In this document: positions 22,244 through 33,815 of the stretch, piece by piece
How positions within the stretch are numbered: the first letter of the stretch is position 1
Layout: each line of letters begins with the position of its first letter
From: Jackrogersella multiformis
Taxonomy: Eukaryota > Ascomycota > Sordariomycetes > Xylariales > Hypoxylaceae
DNA length: 64,000 bases
Reading direction: 5' to 3'
NCBI GenBank assembly: GCA_902806575.1
Contig: CADCXD010000004.1
Span: 2,232,001 to 2,296,000, forward strand
Made by a program: the position numbers and the translations under genes
The notes under the pieces: model-generated
Told to the model about the DNA's origin: nothing
What the model saw: only the letters and a program-made list of their open reading frames with translations
Databases searched by the model: none

Positions 22244-25200
22244 TCAAACTATGCCTGGGCTCGTTCGTCCAAAGAGGAGGCCTGACGACGGGCTCATGGG
22301 CATATACTTGGTTAGAGCATAGTACATCCCTCCCGCAACAGTGCTGGGGTCAATAGGCATGTGGGGCCACGCGACAAAGAACGAGCCAGCTACCGTAAGC
22401 ATCATTATGCTCAGGAGACTTACCGCCATCCAGAGGCACACCGTATTTGTCCAAAGGTCTTCAGTGGATTTGTCAAGTGCGGTACTAAGAAGTACGGGAA
22501 GTATCTCGGATAGAATTGATGTGGCAGAAACGAGTCCTAGATAGATGTCTCGTCGCCCGGGAGTCAACGACGACCGAATCCCGCTGAAAGGATTAGTTGG
22601 GGGTGTCATTTTTCCGGCATCTCCGTTATAAAGTCGAATGCGATGGAATAGCTTGTGGGGGCTGAGAAACGCAACGGCTAAGTGACCTTATCAGCATCGC
22701 AATCGAGCGGCGACAGGGCTATCCGGCTCGTTAGACTTACCACAAAAAAAGGAATTCCAGATCAGTGAGATTATAACGCCGACGAAGGTGAAAATAAATC
22801 TCACGACACGCCATCTGCCCATCATGAACTGCGTATATCCCTGGCCCTCTCCCGTAATAGTGTATATCAACAAGCCAATCTCCACGGCGCACAATAAAGC
22901 TAGGAAGAGGATCCTCGCAGTCCACGAAAGGATAAAAAATGGCATCGCCATGCCACCTTTTCGAGGCCACAAAGGCCTGCTTTTTCCAAAAGTTACCGAT
23001 TTCCCATCCCTCTTCAATGAGTGCGCCTCGTTTGGAATCAGGATGCTGTATTTGAGATCACCGTTGTCCTTCCAGTAGTCTAGAACGAAAGGTATCCCAG
23101 CGAAGGCTTTGTTCACTTCACTATTCGTAATGCGACCATTCTTCCCGCGTAAGCGCCGTTGCACTAGAGTGCGAATTTCGTTATGTGCCGCGAGGTGTAC
23201 CATGTGGAATAAACTCCAAGGGTTCCAATCAACTCCAGTATTCCAGTTCCTAAGGACAATTACAACCAATCCAACTAGAATCGTCATAAAAGCGAGAAGT
23301 GCTACGGCGGTTTGTGCCGGCACCGAGTAAACTCTTAGAGCCATTGTACATATTGATATGTCTCCTTTCATTGCGGTGCAGTCTGGGCCTTCGAGAATGA
23401 CGCGGACCGCTTCAGAGCTAAGGGGGATTATGATAATGCTTCCTAATACCAAAAGCCCCGTGAGAGTGAGTAGCATTTGGCCATTTAATAACAAGCGAAT
23501 GCGCGCAGTCAGACTCCATGTACTAGCAGTTGGAAAACATAACGTGTCATAGGCTTTGGCTCCTCGAGATGATGCTAGGGCATGGAATGGCTGATAGAGC
23601 TTTGCAGTTTGATCAATAATTCGAATCGGAATTGATACAACAATCGCCATGAATGTAGGCAACATGAAACCCAAGAAATACTTTCCATCAGAGATTGGGA
23701 CTGCGTGTAATATATTATCTCCTTCCGAGCTCGGTGAGGCTTTCGAAGTTGGTTTTATGACCAGAGTAGTCGTCGAGGACATTGGAACGAGTTCAGTTTT
23801 CGTTTTAGTCGGTACCCCGTTATTGCCGAAAAGAGTAGTAATCGATACCAACTCTTTAATCGTCGATGTTTGGGTAGCTGTCGGATGGCCATCTTTATCG
23901 TACAAGACTAGTGTAGATTCGCCAATATAATAGTCTTCAGTTTTGGTTGCCTGTCCTTGATAATCTACAAGGGTTGTCCGCCCGGGGTAACGAAGTAGCA
24001 CATTTGTTCCCGTGCTTGTGGGATTCCCATGCGCGTCACTGAAGACTACGGTCACCAGTGACCCCAGTGCAAGTATTGTCTCAGTCCAGGTCGGTTTACC
24101 GTGAGAGTCCTTATGTATGGTTATATAATCTGTTAAGTAGTCGTCCATATTAGCCTTCGCCGGGTGGATGACGCTTATTAGAGTAGTTTCTATAAACTTT
24201 CCGTCACTCTGTGTCGTCGATGTTACAATTGTTGTAGTAATAGGTGAGGGTGACGAAATTGTATTTGGGATTATCGTAATTGTCGCAAAGGGAATACCTG
24301 GGAGCGTTTGCTTGGTATGAGTTAGACTATTCGCCATCATCGTACTAGATGCAGAGAATAATTCTGTGCGAGAGTTGGAATGGCTCGGAGAACTTGTATA
24401 AGATATGTGATCCGTCGCGCTTGGTATCGTATCAACGGTAGTGGAGCTACCTATGCTACTTAAACTGCTGGAAGGCGGCTGTTTCGTCGACGCCGTCGAT
24501 TCAACCGGCGGATTTGGAAGAGTTAAAGTCGGCTGGTTTCCTGGCGGCCTGGTATTTGTGCTTGATAATCTCGTGGTAAATGAGCTAGTGGAAGGAGGCG
24601 TAGTGGAAGGAAGCGTAGTGGCCTTTGGCAGATCTGTCGTCGTCTTAGAAGAGCCCATTGAACTTGAAAATGGAAGGCTCATAGATGATGCAGTATGTGG
24701 ATCTGGCTCTGACCCTCCAGAAGAAATTGACGATGAGGGAAGGGATTGCGTAGCTAAAGTCGACGCAGGATCCGCCGGAGTAGAATCGGGACGTGTAGCC
24801 AATGTCGAGGAAGTAGGGTTCGGCCCGGGTCCATTGGGACTCGTTGGCCATGAAAGGGGGGTTGATGTAGGAAGGGTAACGGAAGGACCAGTTCCATCAG
24901 ATATTGTAGGCAATGGAACAGATGGCTGTGGTGGCAATGTGGAAGTAGATGAATCTGGCAACGGATCGTCTGAACTTGTGGGTCGTTGCGTCTCAGTCTT
25001 CGAGGTTTTCGTATCCTGGTCTGTTGCCGACGGTGTGCTAGATATAGTTGCGGTCGAATCAGTTAAGCTACTCGGACTGTCAGAGGGCAAAGTTGTCTCT
25101 TGACTTCCCGGTAAAGATAACGCCGTCGAAGACGATGATGAGGAAGGCGATGAAAGTGAAGTAACCGATGGAGAAGTTAAAGCTGGTGGTGGATTATCTT

Positions 25201-26284
25201 TAAAAGTGGTAGGAGGAGGTAGAGGCAAAGATGGATGCGGTGGTTCGGCTTGAGGACTAGTAGTAAATGAAGATGGGGGAGAGGTAGGCAATGTTGTACT
25301 ATCCAGGGACAGAGATGAAGATGAAGTAGTTAGCAAAGGAGGACTTTGGGATGATGGAGGTGTCTCTGAGGACTGAGGTATGGCTGGTATCGTGATTGGC
25401 CTCGTCGAGGTTTCAGTCATATCCGTGCTGGTATCTTCTGTAGTAGGTAGGGTATTAGATGCTCTTTCGGTTGATGATAACGTACTCGTCGTCGTCCCTG
25501 GTGCCGGACTATCGAAACTAGTATTGTTTTGACGTTTGGCGAATGCGAATGCGAAGGAACTGGATAGACTGATCCCATTAATAAAGGTAGACCGTGGGCG
25601 GATTTGAGTTTTGTTTCCGGTTAATTGAGAAGGCATAAGGGCACTGGAATTGTTAGGCAGAAGTTGAATTGCAAGTTCAGCGAGAGCGGCTAGAATTACT
25701 AGCATCAAGAAAAGAATAACCAAGAACGTGCTTCTCAGAACAGGTGGCTTGTAGTTTTGATGTTCACAGGTAGGTATTTCGTCTTCGACCCTTCTTTCCG
25801 AACCATGGTAGCTGATATTGTTCCAGGGGTCGTCAACATAGAGCCCCCCAGGAGATAAATCAGCGTCCATAGGCCTAGAGAAAACTTCCAAGCCTAAACC
25901 AGCTTTGATACTTGGTGTTGGCGAGAAGCTCGTGGCTTCAGGACCGTAGTAGCTTCCGTGATACTCTGCATAATCTCCAATATCCACCTCCTGGTAATGT
26001 CGAATCGGCACGTCTAGATAATCACCCCCGACAAGCGTGGTGTCCGAAAAAGCAGGAGAACAATGAACGCCGCCCTGGTCATGAAGCTCTTCCTGTATCG
26101 TACTCTGCCGGAGAACCTGTCGGACTTGACTGCGAAAATCCCCAATGGACCGTTTCCGCTGTTGTTGATCGCCGTCGCCGTATCCGTCTGGGGTGTCGAT
26201 CTGCGGAACCGGGGCGAAACTGCCGCTGCCACCGCCACCGCCACCGCCGGCTCGACTCCACCCAGTCGGCGTGCGATGCATCAT
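22244..26284 (-). CDS. DUF3433 membrane protein with mucin-like stalk
   Basis: Exons 26284-22741 and 22677-22244, 1325 residues, phase kept. Layout: a Gly-rich, hydrophilic cytosolic N terminus (1-180); first helix about 186-208; a Ser/Thr/Pro-rich stretch of roughly 400 residues (about 240-680), with a serine-threonine repeat character like mucins, likely O-glycosylated; a region of semi-regular repeats around 700-830 with recurrent TKTE/TxTST and GxPT motifs; then a DUF3433-type module (IRIIDQTAKLYQPFHALA) with several helices, and a final helix pair in exon 2. DUF3433 proteins are fungal and uncharacterised; the layout suggests a cell-surface sensor or wall-associated protein, which is inference. 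The 3' end faces the NmrA-like gene with only about 110 bp between. Confidence 0.85.
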
Positions 26285-27538
26285 CAGAAACTAGGCGGAT
26301 CTGAGGGGATCGATTACCAGCCCGGCATAATTCTAGCCAGTTCTACATCAAGTATTCCATCAAGGGCCAGAAGTGAATTGGCAAGATGACCGACACAGAT
26401 CCCGGCAGCCGAAAGGATTCTTAAACAATTCCATCCTAGAGACCCCGGCAATAATCCGCAGACTGGCCCAGAACAGCGAGCTTTGGGTGAGAGCTATTAT
26501 TACCCCTCAGTGTAAAGTCGCACGACTAGATGTGCAATTTTCATGGCACTGCTGGGGGCGCAGCGGTTCTCGAAGGAGGCATGCCGGTGATATGGCTGAG
26601 CTATATGAATGGTCTGCTGTCCCGAGTCAGCATGCAAGTTACCTAAGTGCCTACCTAGGTATGTAGCCTGCTTCTACAGCCCCCCAACATATATAGAAGT
26701 TGGTGATCTGGGCCACTTAGGTGATCATAACATCTATGACATGCATGTCGAGGTAGCATGCACACTCTCGACCTTGCATTAGATACATATGTACGAACCT
26801 ATTAACGTTTCCATCTTACACCACCCTCCGGGAATCGTCCGATTTTAATTATAATATCAATGTCGATCGTGAATTGTGAGTTCTCGTCGAAGCGCCGAAG
26901 ATTGATTGAGACCTTCCTATCATTTGAATTCTGAGAGGACGTCTGCATCGTTGTTACGCCGTGAGCACGAGTAAAATCCATGGTCTGTTTGGTGAGAGGT
27001 ATGTTACGTGATCTCTACGAACTTGATCTGTGTTATTATTCGAGAGATTAAAATTAATAAAGATGGATGTAATTAGATCAGATCCCACTAAAGAAAAAAG
27101 AAAAGCGCCGGGATTATGTAAAGCTGGCAGGGGCTGCTTATATAATCTTATTATATAATCTTATAAATGGAGATTATTTCACTAGCACTGTATTACACTG
27201 TATGTATAGCTCTAGGAGCTATCCCTTGCTTACCTTATTAGCACCGGACGCTAGTCATAATACGGGCTATTTATTTAAACAAGTAACTTTAGAGATAGCG
27301 TTATTACAGTGCGACTAGTGTCATTAATACGGTATCTTTTTAATAAGACCCCAAGATTACCTCGGATTTTCTTCCCGTATGTCAATTATTCCTTCAAACC
27401 ACAATCATCATTCCCCGTCGGACGCCATCACAATCACCCAGTAATAATAGATTAACAGATTCAAAAGATTATAAGGGAAAATTATATTACAGGTACCACA
27501 TGTTGGTTTGATAAATTAACTCGAGTCTCAGAAAGGTC
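26285..27538. other. Intergenic, nothing recognised
   Basis: Promoter side of the DUF3433 gene and 3' side of the Cys-rich gene. ACCTAGGT near 26,651-26,658. AT-rich around 27,050-27,350. No gene. Confidence 0.45.
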
Positions 27539-29950
27539 TCACCCCTCCGTTACATCCATCCTGTCCATATCTGGTTCTTCACGGTCGGCAGGCTCATCTA
27601 TTATATCCATCATATCCATATCGGTAAGCTCCTCCACATCTGGTTCTTCACGGTCGGCAAGGTCCTCCATAGCTGTCATATAATCTTGACGTTGCTTTTC
27701 TAGCCTTTGGTCCGCGGCGTCTATTTCTTCGTACCTTGCATTATAAGGGGCTGGCGAATTTGGGTCATGGATCTGTGCTAGACGCTCGATCGGCAGTGGA
27801 CCTGTGGAATCCTTCGTGAATACCCAGCCGTGACAATTCAGACAAGCCCATGCCTTAAAGGCGGCATGTTCTCCTCCTCTTTCCCCTTGGAACCCGTACA
27901 TATCGATTCCTGGATTTTTCTTACACGACGGGCATACCATTTTCCCATACAGGCTTGCCACGTAGCCTCTCATTCTATGGACCGCCTCCTCGATATTTAT
28001 GATATACTGCGTTCGGTGAGGGCTACAGATACGCCTCCCAAAGAGCTTCATCCCGCAAGAGCAACCGGTAATTTCTAGCGGACTTCCAAAATACCCTCCT
28101 ACTCTCCTTGTCAGACCTGTCGAAACGATTGAATCATCCGTGAAGTCCGGTAACTCTTCGCCCGGGTAGATTGTATAATATAGCTTACTACCTGTCTTTT
28201 TAAGGTGGTCAAGGATTGGGTACTGGCCGTTTGTACATTCCCAACATAAATATGCCCTCATCCTCATTACTGTATCTCGGACACTCTCCATAAATCTATC
28301 CCGGCTTTCTTGTTCGCACTGGTCGCATATAGGGAAAGGGGAATAATGGCATTCATCTTCGCATCCAGCGTGTGTAGGTCTGTGGCATATATCGGCAGGT
28401 TTATTATAATCCTCAGCCACGGGACCAGGAGGACCAAGTAGCTTTGGATCTATTGTTGCTGGTTGCGTATTACGGATTGCCGCTTGGCATTTCGCTGGGT
28501 TGAAAAACATCCTGCCGTTATCCCAGTAACGCCAGAAGGGGATTGAGGAGAGTTCAGATTCGCCGTTTTCATTTGGGTGCTCCATGAAGGGAGACCGCAC
28601 AAGTAAAGACATCTCGACGCCCTCCGGGTGATGTGGCGGGTATATATTGTTATTATCTACGACCTCGATATCACTATTTGTCTTATTGAAGGGTATCCAA
28701 TACTGTGCGCGTGCCGGACCTGGAGACGGAGGCCTATCTGGATCTTCCGGCGTATTAACAACGTTCATAAGCGGCCCTATAAAATTAAGCTCCGGGTGCC
28801 ATCCCGGGTTCAACCTTCTGAGTTCGTTAATATCTCCTGTGCCTTCTACGTTTATGGGGACTTGATCCCGACGCGGATTGTTAGCTCGGGAAAATAGCTC
28901 GGTCTGATACCTAAGATATGTTTGAAGATCTCGCGCGGCCTGTGAGGTGTTCAAGGGAACTGACGATTGAACTTCTTGCTCTAGTCGCTGCCTGATTCCC
29001 GCTAGGTTAGCATGAACACCATTGCTTACTGCATTTTCTATTAATTTGAACAACTCTTCGTATTGTTCAATTTCAGCAGGTGATAGTGGTACTGGTGGTT
29101 GAGCTACTACGGCCACTGGAGTAGCTGCAGTAGCTACCTTGCGGCGTTGCGCGTCTCGCCATTCGATATATTGTTCGTGATAGTCATTGGGCATTTCCCA
29201 TTCAATTTCGGGCGCGCAAGGGTCGTCGACTCCGGTAGGACCATAGTTAAGATTAAGGTAATAGCCATACATAGAGTCCCCGGCTACCCCCCGCCAAAAA
29301 CAACCACGATCAGGCCCGTAACAGTTCTGTTTTCTAACAAAACAAGAATCGCACTGTAACGAGAGTTAGTAAGTATTTCTTTAGGTAAAGGGTAAAGGGG
29401 TGCCTGGCATGTCTTGGGAGCAATAATTCCTCTGTTAGCCCAATTAGGAGTATTTGACTCCTAAGACAGGCTAAAAAGGGGGGAAAGAAATTTCGATATT
29501 ACATACGGGTCTCTTGAAATCACACCTATGGTTATCTTCCTTACACGGGCCACATAAAGGTGGCCTGAAGCGCGGTACGGCCTCGGGACATGGAGGTAAT
29601 GGTTCTCCACCCAACACACAAACAATACCTAATCGTTTGCAAGACCTACAGCCTCTTCCTTCGACGGGCCTCAGACACTGTAAACATAAGTTAGTAGTTG
29701 TAAAATTAATCAAGAGATATAGATGATACATCCATCAATTAGAAGAGAAACGAAAAGGGGGTCAAGAGTGTGTGATGTTACTTACTTGAGCGTTCCGGCC
29801 CGAAGTTCTCGAGTGACATCCTTGGCAGGTGAAAACTCGATTCATCCTCTTACTGCGACTACCTACTGGAGACTGGCTCCGGTCCCGTTCCGTTTTCGAC
29901 GGTTCGGGAGACTCTCTGTCGCGATAATAATTGTTCTTTGATTGTGACAT
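27539..29950 (-). CDS. Cys-rich protein with many CxxC pairs, probable zinc-binding, unknown function
   Basis: Exons 29950-29786, 29677-29507 and 29353-27539, 716 residues; both introns phase 0 with strong signals. An Arg/Ser-rich start is followed by a run of Cys pairs: CQGC, CRSCKRLGIVC, CGPCKEDNHRC and CDSCFVRKQNCYG, broadly like chopped Zn2Cys6 or zinc-ribbon modules. Later come CHRPTHAGCEDECH, CDQC, CWEC, CSCGMKLFGRRIC, and CPSC / CLNC 37 residues apart. The acidic C terminus carries two copies of ADREEPD. I do not recognise the family. A nuclear, DNA- or RNA-binding role is possible from the zinc knuckles but not shown. An upstream in-frame ATG at 29971 is an alternative start. Confidence 0.72.
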
Positions 29951-31633
29951 TATAAATATAGATTTGTACACGGGTTCCTATTGGTGCTTTTCAAGTTCCC
30001 GGATTCGTAAATGATTACGTTACTTTTAGAAAATATCCGATATTCAGAAAATCCTTTAGGTTCTTACATACCTACCTACCTTAGGTAGGCTATTTATATA
30101 AACTTCTCCTAAACAATAATCTTCATTAATATGTAAAGTGTTTAAATCTGAATATAGAGATTTACTTCACTTCCTTTGTTAAAGTTATATTAAACAAGTG
30201 AGTTATTTTACTTCTATCGTTATTGTTATATATATCAATTAGATTGTTAAGCGAGACCTTTTATATTGTATCGCTAACAAAGCGAACCTTTAGCCATCTC
30301 CATTACTAAGTGAAGCATCGGGCATTAATCATTAAGGTACTTCGTATTAACCACATTTCGGTAGGTACCTAGGTACCTAGCACTTATTTACCACTTAGGT
30401 ATTATCGAGAAAACCTTAAGGGCGGTGTTAAGCACTTTATAATAATAACCAGCTCTTAATGGTGATATAATCTAACTGTGTACTGCTTATTATCACATTA
30501 TCTTTAAACTGATCATCATTAGTAAGCATTAACACGTATTACATTTTATCATAAAATTGGAGTGCTTCCAACCCCTTTTCGTATCTAAGCTTAAACGGTA
30601 CCTAGGTAGTTACTAATACTTTTATTAGTCATAAGTGAGAAAAATCATGACACACTTGGAAACTACTTAAGTAGGTAGGTAAGTTAATATTGTTTTAATT
30701 AGGTAGCTAACACAGTGGTGATTTAACTTTAAGCCTATTTTCGGAACACTTGGCGTGGTTGGTGCTAGTAGAAATCACGAAAGCAGCATAAGTAAAGGAG
30801 GAGTAAAAAGTTTCGACTTTTTAAGGTAAACCTTACGGCCCATTAAGGGCCATACATAAATAAGCCTTTATCGTTAAGAAGGTTATTTAACTCGCCTATT
30901 AGTGAGTATTTAGGTAAATGTGTAAAGATAGTGTTATGAGATAATAGTGAAGAGCAGTAAAGGGGCCCCTAGGAGGGTCCCTTTTACGATTTAAGACTAT
31001 AACAAAAAGCTTTTGCCGCCCTTATCTACACTTGAAAGGGCTTGAGGGCCATGTTGGTCACTACCTATACAATACATACACTTCACTATGCTATTATAAA
31101 CCTTCGTCTTTCACTCTATAAGGTTTCCATAATCCCCTTAACAAATACCTAGGTAGTTAGTCCCTTTGATCAGTATAATCTACGGCCGGTTGCCTAAGGC
31201 CAATTTCATAATAGTGTTAAATTCGCTTTACTACCCGACTAATAACTTTTATATAATATAAGGTACTTATGTATATCAAGTTTTGTAAGTAATAACTAAA
31301 AGATGCTATTTTGGTGTTCTATTTTACCTTACCTAAGGTAAGGTAAAATATGTCATAAATGCTCGCGTGGGGATGACAGAAAGAATCAAACTTAGCCATA
31401 TCTAAGAAATGAAATATCTTATAAAATTAGAAACCGTAGAGCTGGTTGTAACGATCTAATGTTTAAGCCTGCCCTATTAACGCAACCCTATAACCTATAG
31501 GTTCTTTATTGCTTTCGAGCCATATATTTTCTTTAACCTAATATGTAATACAACTAATTATAAGTAATTATAATGTATTATTCTATATCATGTCCTAGTT
31601 GACACCCGCACATTCCGAAGAAGCACCCGCGTG
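29951..31633. other. AT-rich gene-poor region with palindromes
   Basis: About 1.7 kb, strongly AT-rich, with ACCTAGGT-type repeats near 30,363, 30,600 and 31,148 and a long perfect palindrome at 31,320-31,350. No open frame of interest. Such AT-rich blocks in filamentous fungi often reflect RIP-mutated or repeat-derived DNA; that is inference. Confidence 0.45.
31320..31350. repeat. Perfect inverted repeat, 15-bp arms, 1-bp centre
   Basis: Left arm TATTTTACCTTACCT (31,320-31,334), one central A, right arm AGGTAAGGTAAAATA (31,336-31,350). The arms match without mismatch. It lies in AT-rich intergenic DNA about 280 bp downstream of the FAD oxidase stop; it could be a terminator-like hairpin, a footprint of a mobile element or chance. 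Confidence 0.75.
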
Positions 31634-33815
31634 TTATACATGGCACAGCTTTCCGCTCTGTGTCGGGTAATAGTCAATTTGGCCAGAGACGTACCAGTCC
31701 TCGGAGCCGACTGCGGTTGGCGCCCACAACAGACCCCAAGGATCGTACTTCTGCTTCAACTGGTACAGATATGCGTAGTTAGATCCGTAGAAAGCCTGCT
31801 GCCAGTTCGGCTCGTTGATGTCAGCTTCGTTGAGGTACGCGCCGGCGTTAGGGGATGCGTCCCGCCACGGCTGCATCGTCTCAACCAGGTTCTTGTTCGC
31901 TGCCGCAATATCCTGTGGCGTTGCATTCTGGCCCCAGGTTGCGCCGAGTAAGGCGTGAAGGACGGTCTCGCGCCAAGCCGGGTTCACGGCGTTGGTCTGA
32001 TTGACCGACGGGTTAACTGCTGCTTTTATATTGTACCCAAGCATCAAACCGGCTTTCTCGACAGATTGCCGAAGAGCGGCATTCTGAGCGGCGAGTTTGT
32101 TCGAGTTATCCCAGTTAGAGCGAGGGAACAATCTCGATCCAGTATTGAAATTCCAAACACCACCTTGCTCGGTGCTAGCGGCCCAGGTGCCCTCAATTCC
32201 ACTGAGCACACCGTCAAAGTTTGTATACACGGCATCACTGACGGTAATATTCAAGCTGGCCAACTCGTCAAACATGGGGGTGGATACATTTTTCAGCGCA
32301 GCATCGGTCATGTTGTTCGCCCATTGCGGTGACATGGCAAAGGAGCAGTCGGGGAAGCAGCTGATAGACCAATAGCTGTACATTCCCTTGTCGGCGTATT
32401 CGGGGAATTTGGCAAAAACTGCATAGACACCATTCCAAAACGTCTCCTTCGGGACACTAGCACTGATGCCGAAGCTGTAGCTGAGAGTAGAAACGGGTGC
32501 CTTCGGGTAAGCCCGGACGACAAGCGAAGTCACAACTCCCCAGGTGCTGCCACCGCCCCCTCGGAAAGCAAAGAATAGATCGGGGTAGTTCTTCTCATCA
32601 ACAGATACGAATCGGCCGTTAGGTAGGACAACCTCCATAGACAACACTTGATCGGCTGCCAGGCCATATAGACTTGATAAAGGGGAGTGGCCACCACCCA
32701 TGAAGTACCCTCCTCCGAACCCAACGGTCTAGGAGAATATAGAGGTTAGATTTAATCATCTCGTTATCTGATGTTTGACGTAGATTAGGGGGGTATAGTA
32801 CTTACTCGAGTATTGCCGCCAACGACATGGAGGCCTAATTTATCGGCTTCTTTATAAATTGATAGGGCCTCGACACCAGAACTAATCTTGAAAGCTGGTC
32901 CTCGATAGCCTGAGGGGGTATGAGTGTAAGTGGACCCCAGGTACTGGATGCCTTGAAGGGCGTTGGTCCAAATGGAAAGAGATCCACCACCACTAGACTT
33001 GGCCTTGAAGTCATGACCTTTGTTCTTGACGATCAACCGCAAGTTAAGGCTCCGCGCGAAATTGACAGCAAGCTGGATCTGCGCGACGTTCGTCGCCTTG
33101 ACAACATACGACGGCATGCCTCCTAGGGTACAATTGGCACCCGTACGCGTGAGCGTAGGCGGCAAGCAGCTCACCCCCTCGAAGGCATAGTACTGCAGGC
33201 CTAGGGGCTGTGATAGTCTAGGTTAAGTTAGAGGTGAGTTCAGGTGGGATTAAGGAAGGAAAACTCACTGGTAGGAAGGCGTCTGCCACTGAGAAGTTAT
33301 CGATGCACACGTATTCGCATTATACTGAGGCCAGTCCGAATAACATGGTGCTGCTGCTGGCACACCCTCAACTAGAGCGCCGCCCAACAGAAGATTGAGG
33401 AGATCCCATAGTGGGCGAATCGGCCAGCTTATATCACCCGGGTATGCCTTGCAAAAAGACCCGGAACGTTTTTCCAGGGCAGCTTCTGTATCACTAAAAT
33501 TAAAGAGGTCGACATTACTGAGGTTGAAATTTGTCAAATTACTGATGACGTCGGTTGTGAGCTGGCTTGACTCGTAGGGAAAATAGTCAACACCTGATGA
33601 TGCAGCATCTACTTCCACCGTCTCGGCGGCCGGCGCGACGTTCTCTTCAGTCGCTTCTAGTTGAGAGGACAAGGGTTAGCAACCCGCATCATCACTTCAG
33701 TGTGTTAATATTGTAGTGTGTGCGTTAAAGTTGGCTTACCAGTGCCGTTCTGGATTGTCTGAGCGAGCGCTAAGCTAGCTATAGACAGAGCCGCAATGAA
33801 AGCGAGACGTGCCAT
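31634..33815 (-). CDS. Secreted FAD-linked oxidase with BBE (berberine-bridge-like) C terminus
   Basis: Secreted flavoprotein oxidase, typical partners being sugars or secondary metabolites. Exons 33815-33740, 33656-33269, 33217-32806, 32728-31634; 656 residues, all phases fit. Signal peptide MARLAFIAALSIASLALA, a roughly 60-residue pro-like segment ending EKR (a Kex2-type dibasic site) before SGSFCKAYPGD, then the FAD-binding domain with PSYVVKATNVAQIQLAV, KNKGHDFKAKSSGGGSLSIWT (His of the covalent-FAD type), VGGNTRTVGFGGGYFMGGGHSPLSS and FRGGGGSTWGVVT. The C terminus has the BBE signature YLNEADINEPNWQQAFYG and YDPWGLLWAPTAVGSEDW. Since the second covalent-FAD site has Thr rather than Cys (GNTRTVG), FAD is probably attached once. 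Substrate unknown. Confidence 0.92.

Noticed and set aside
24441..25103. 220-residue plus-strand frame antisense to the DUF3433 stalk
   Set aside because: A shadow caused by the codon bias of the Ser/Thr/Pro-rich repeat region on the minus strand.
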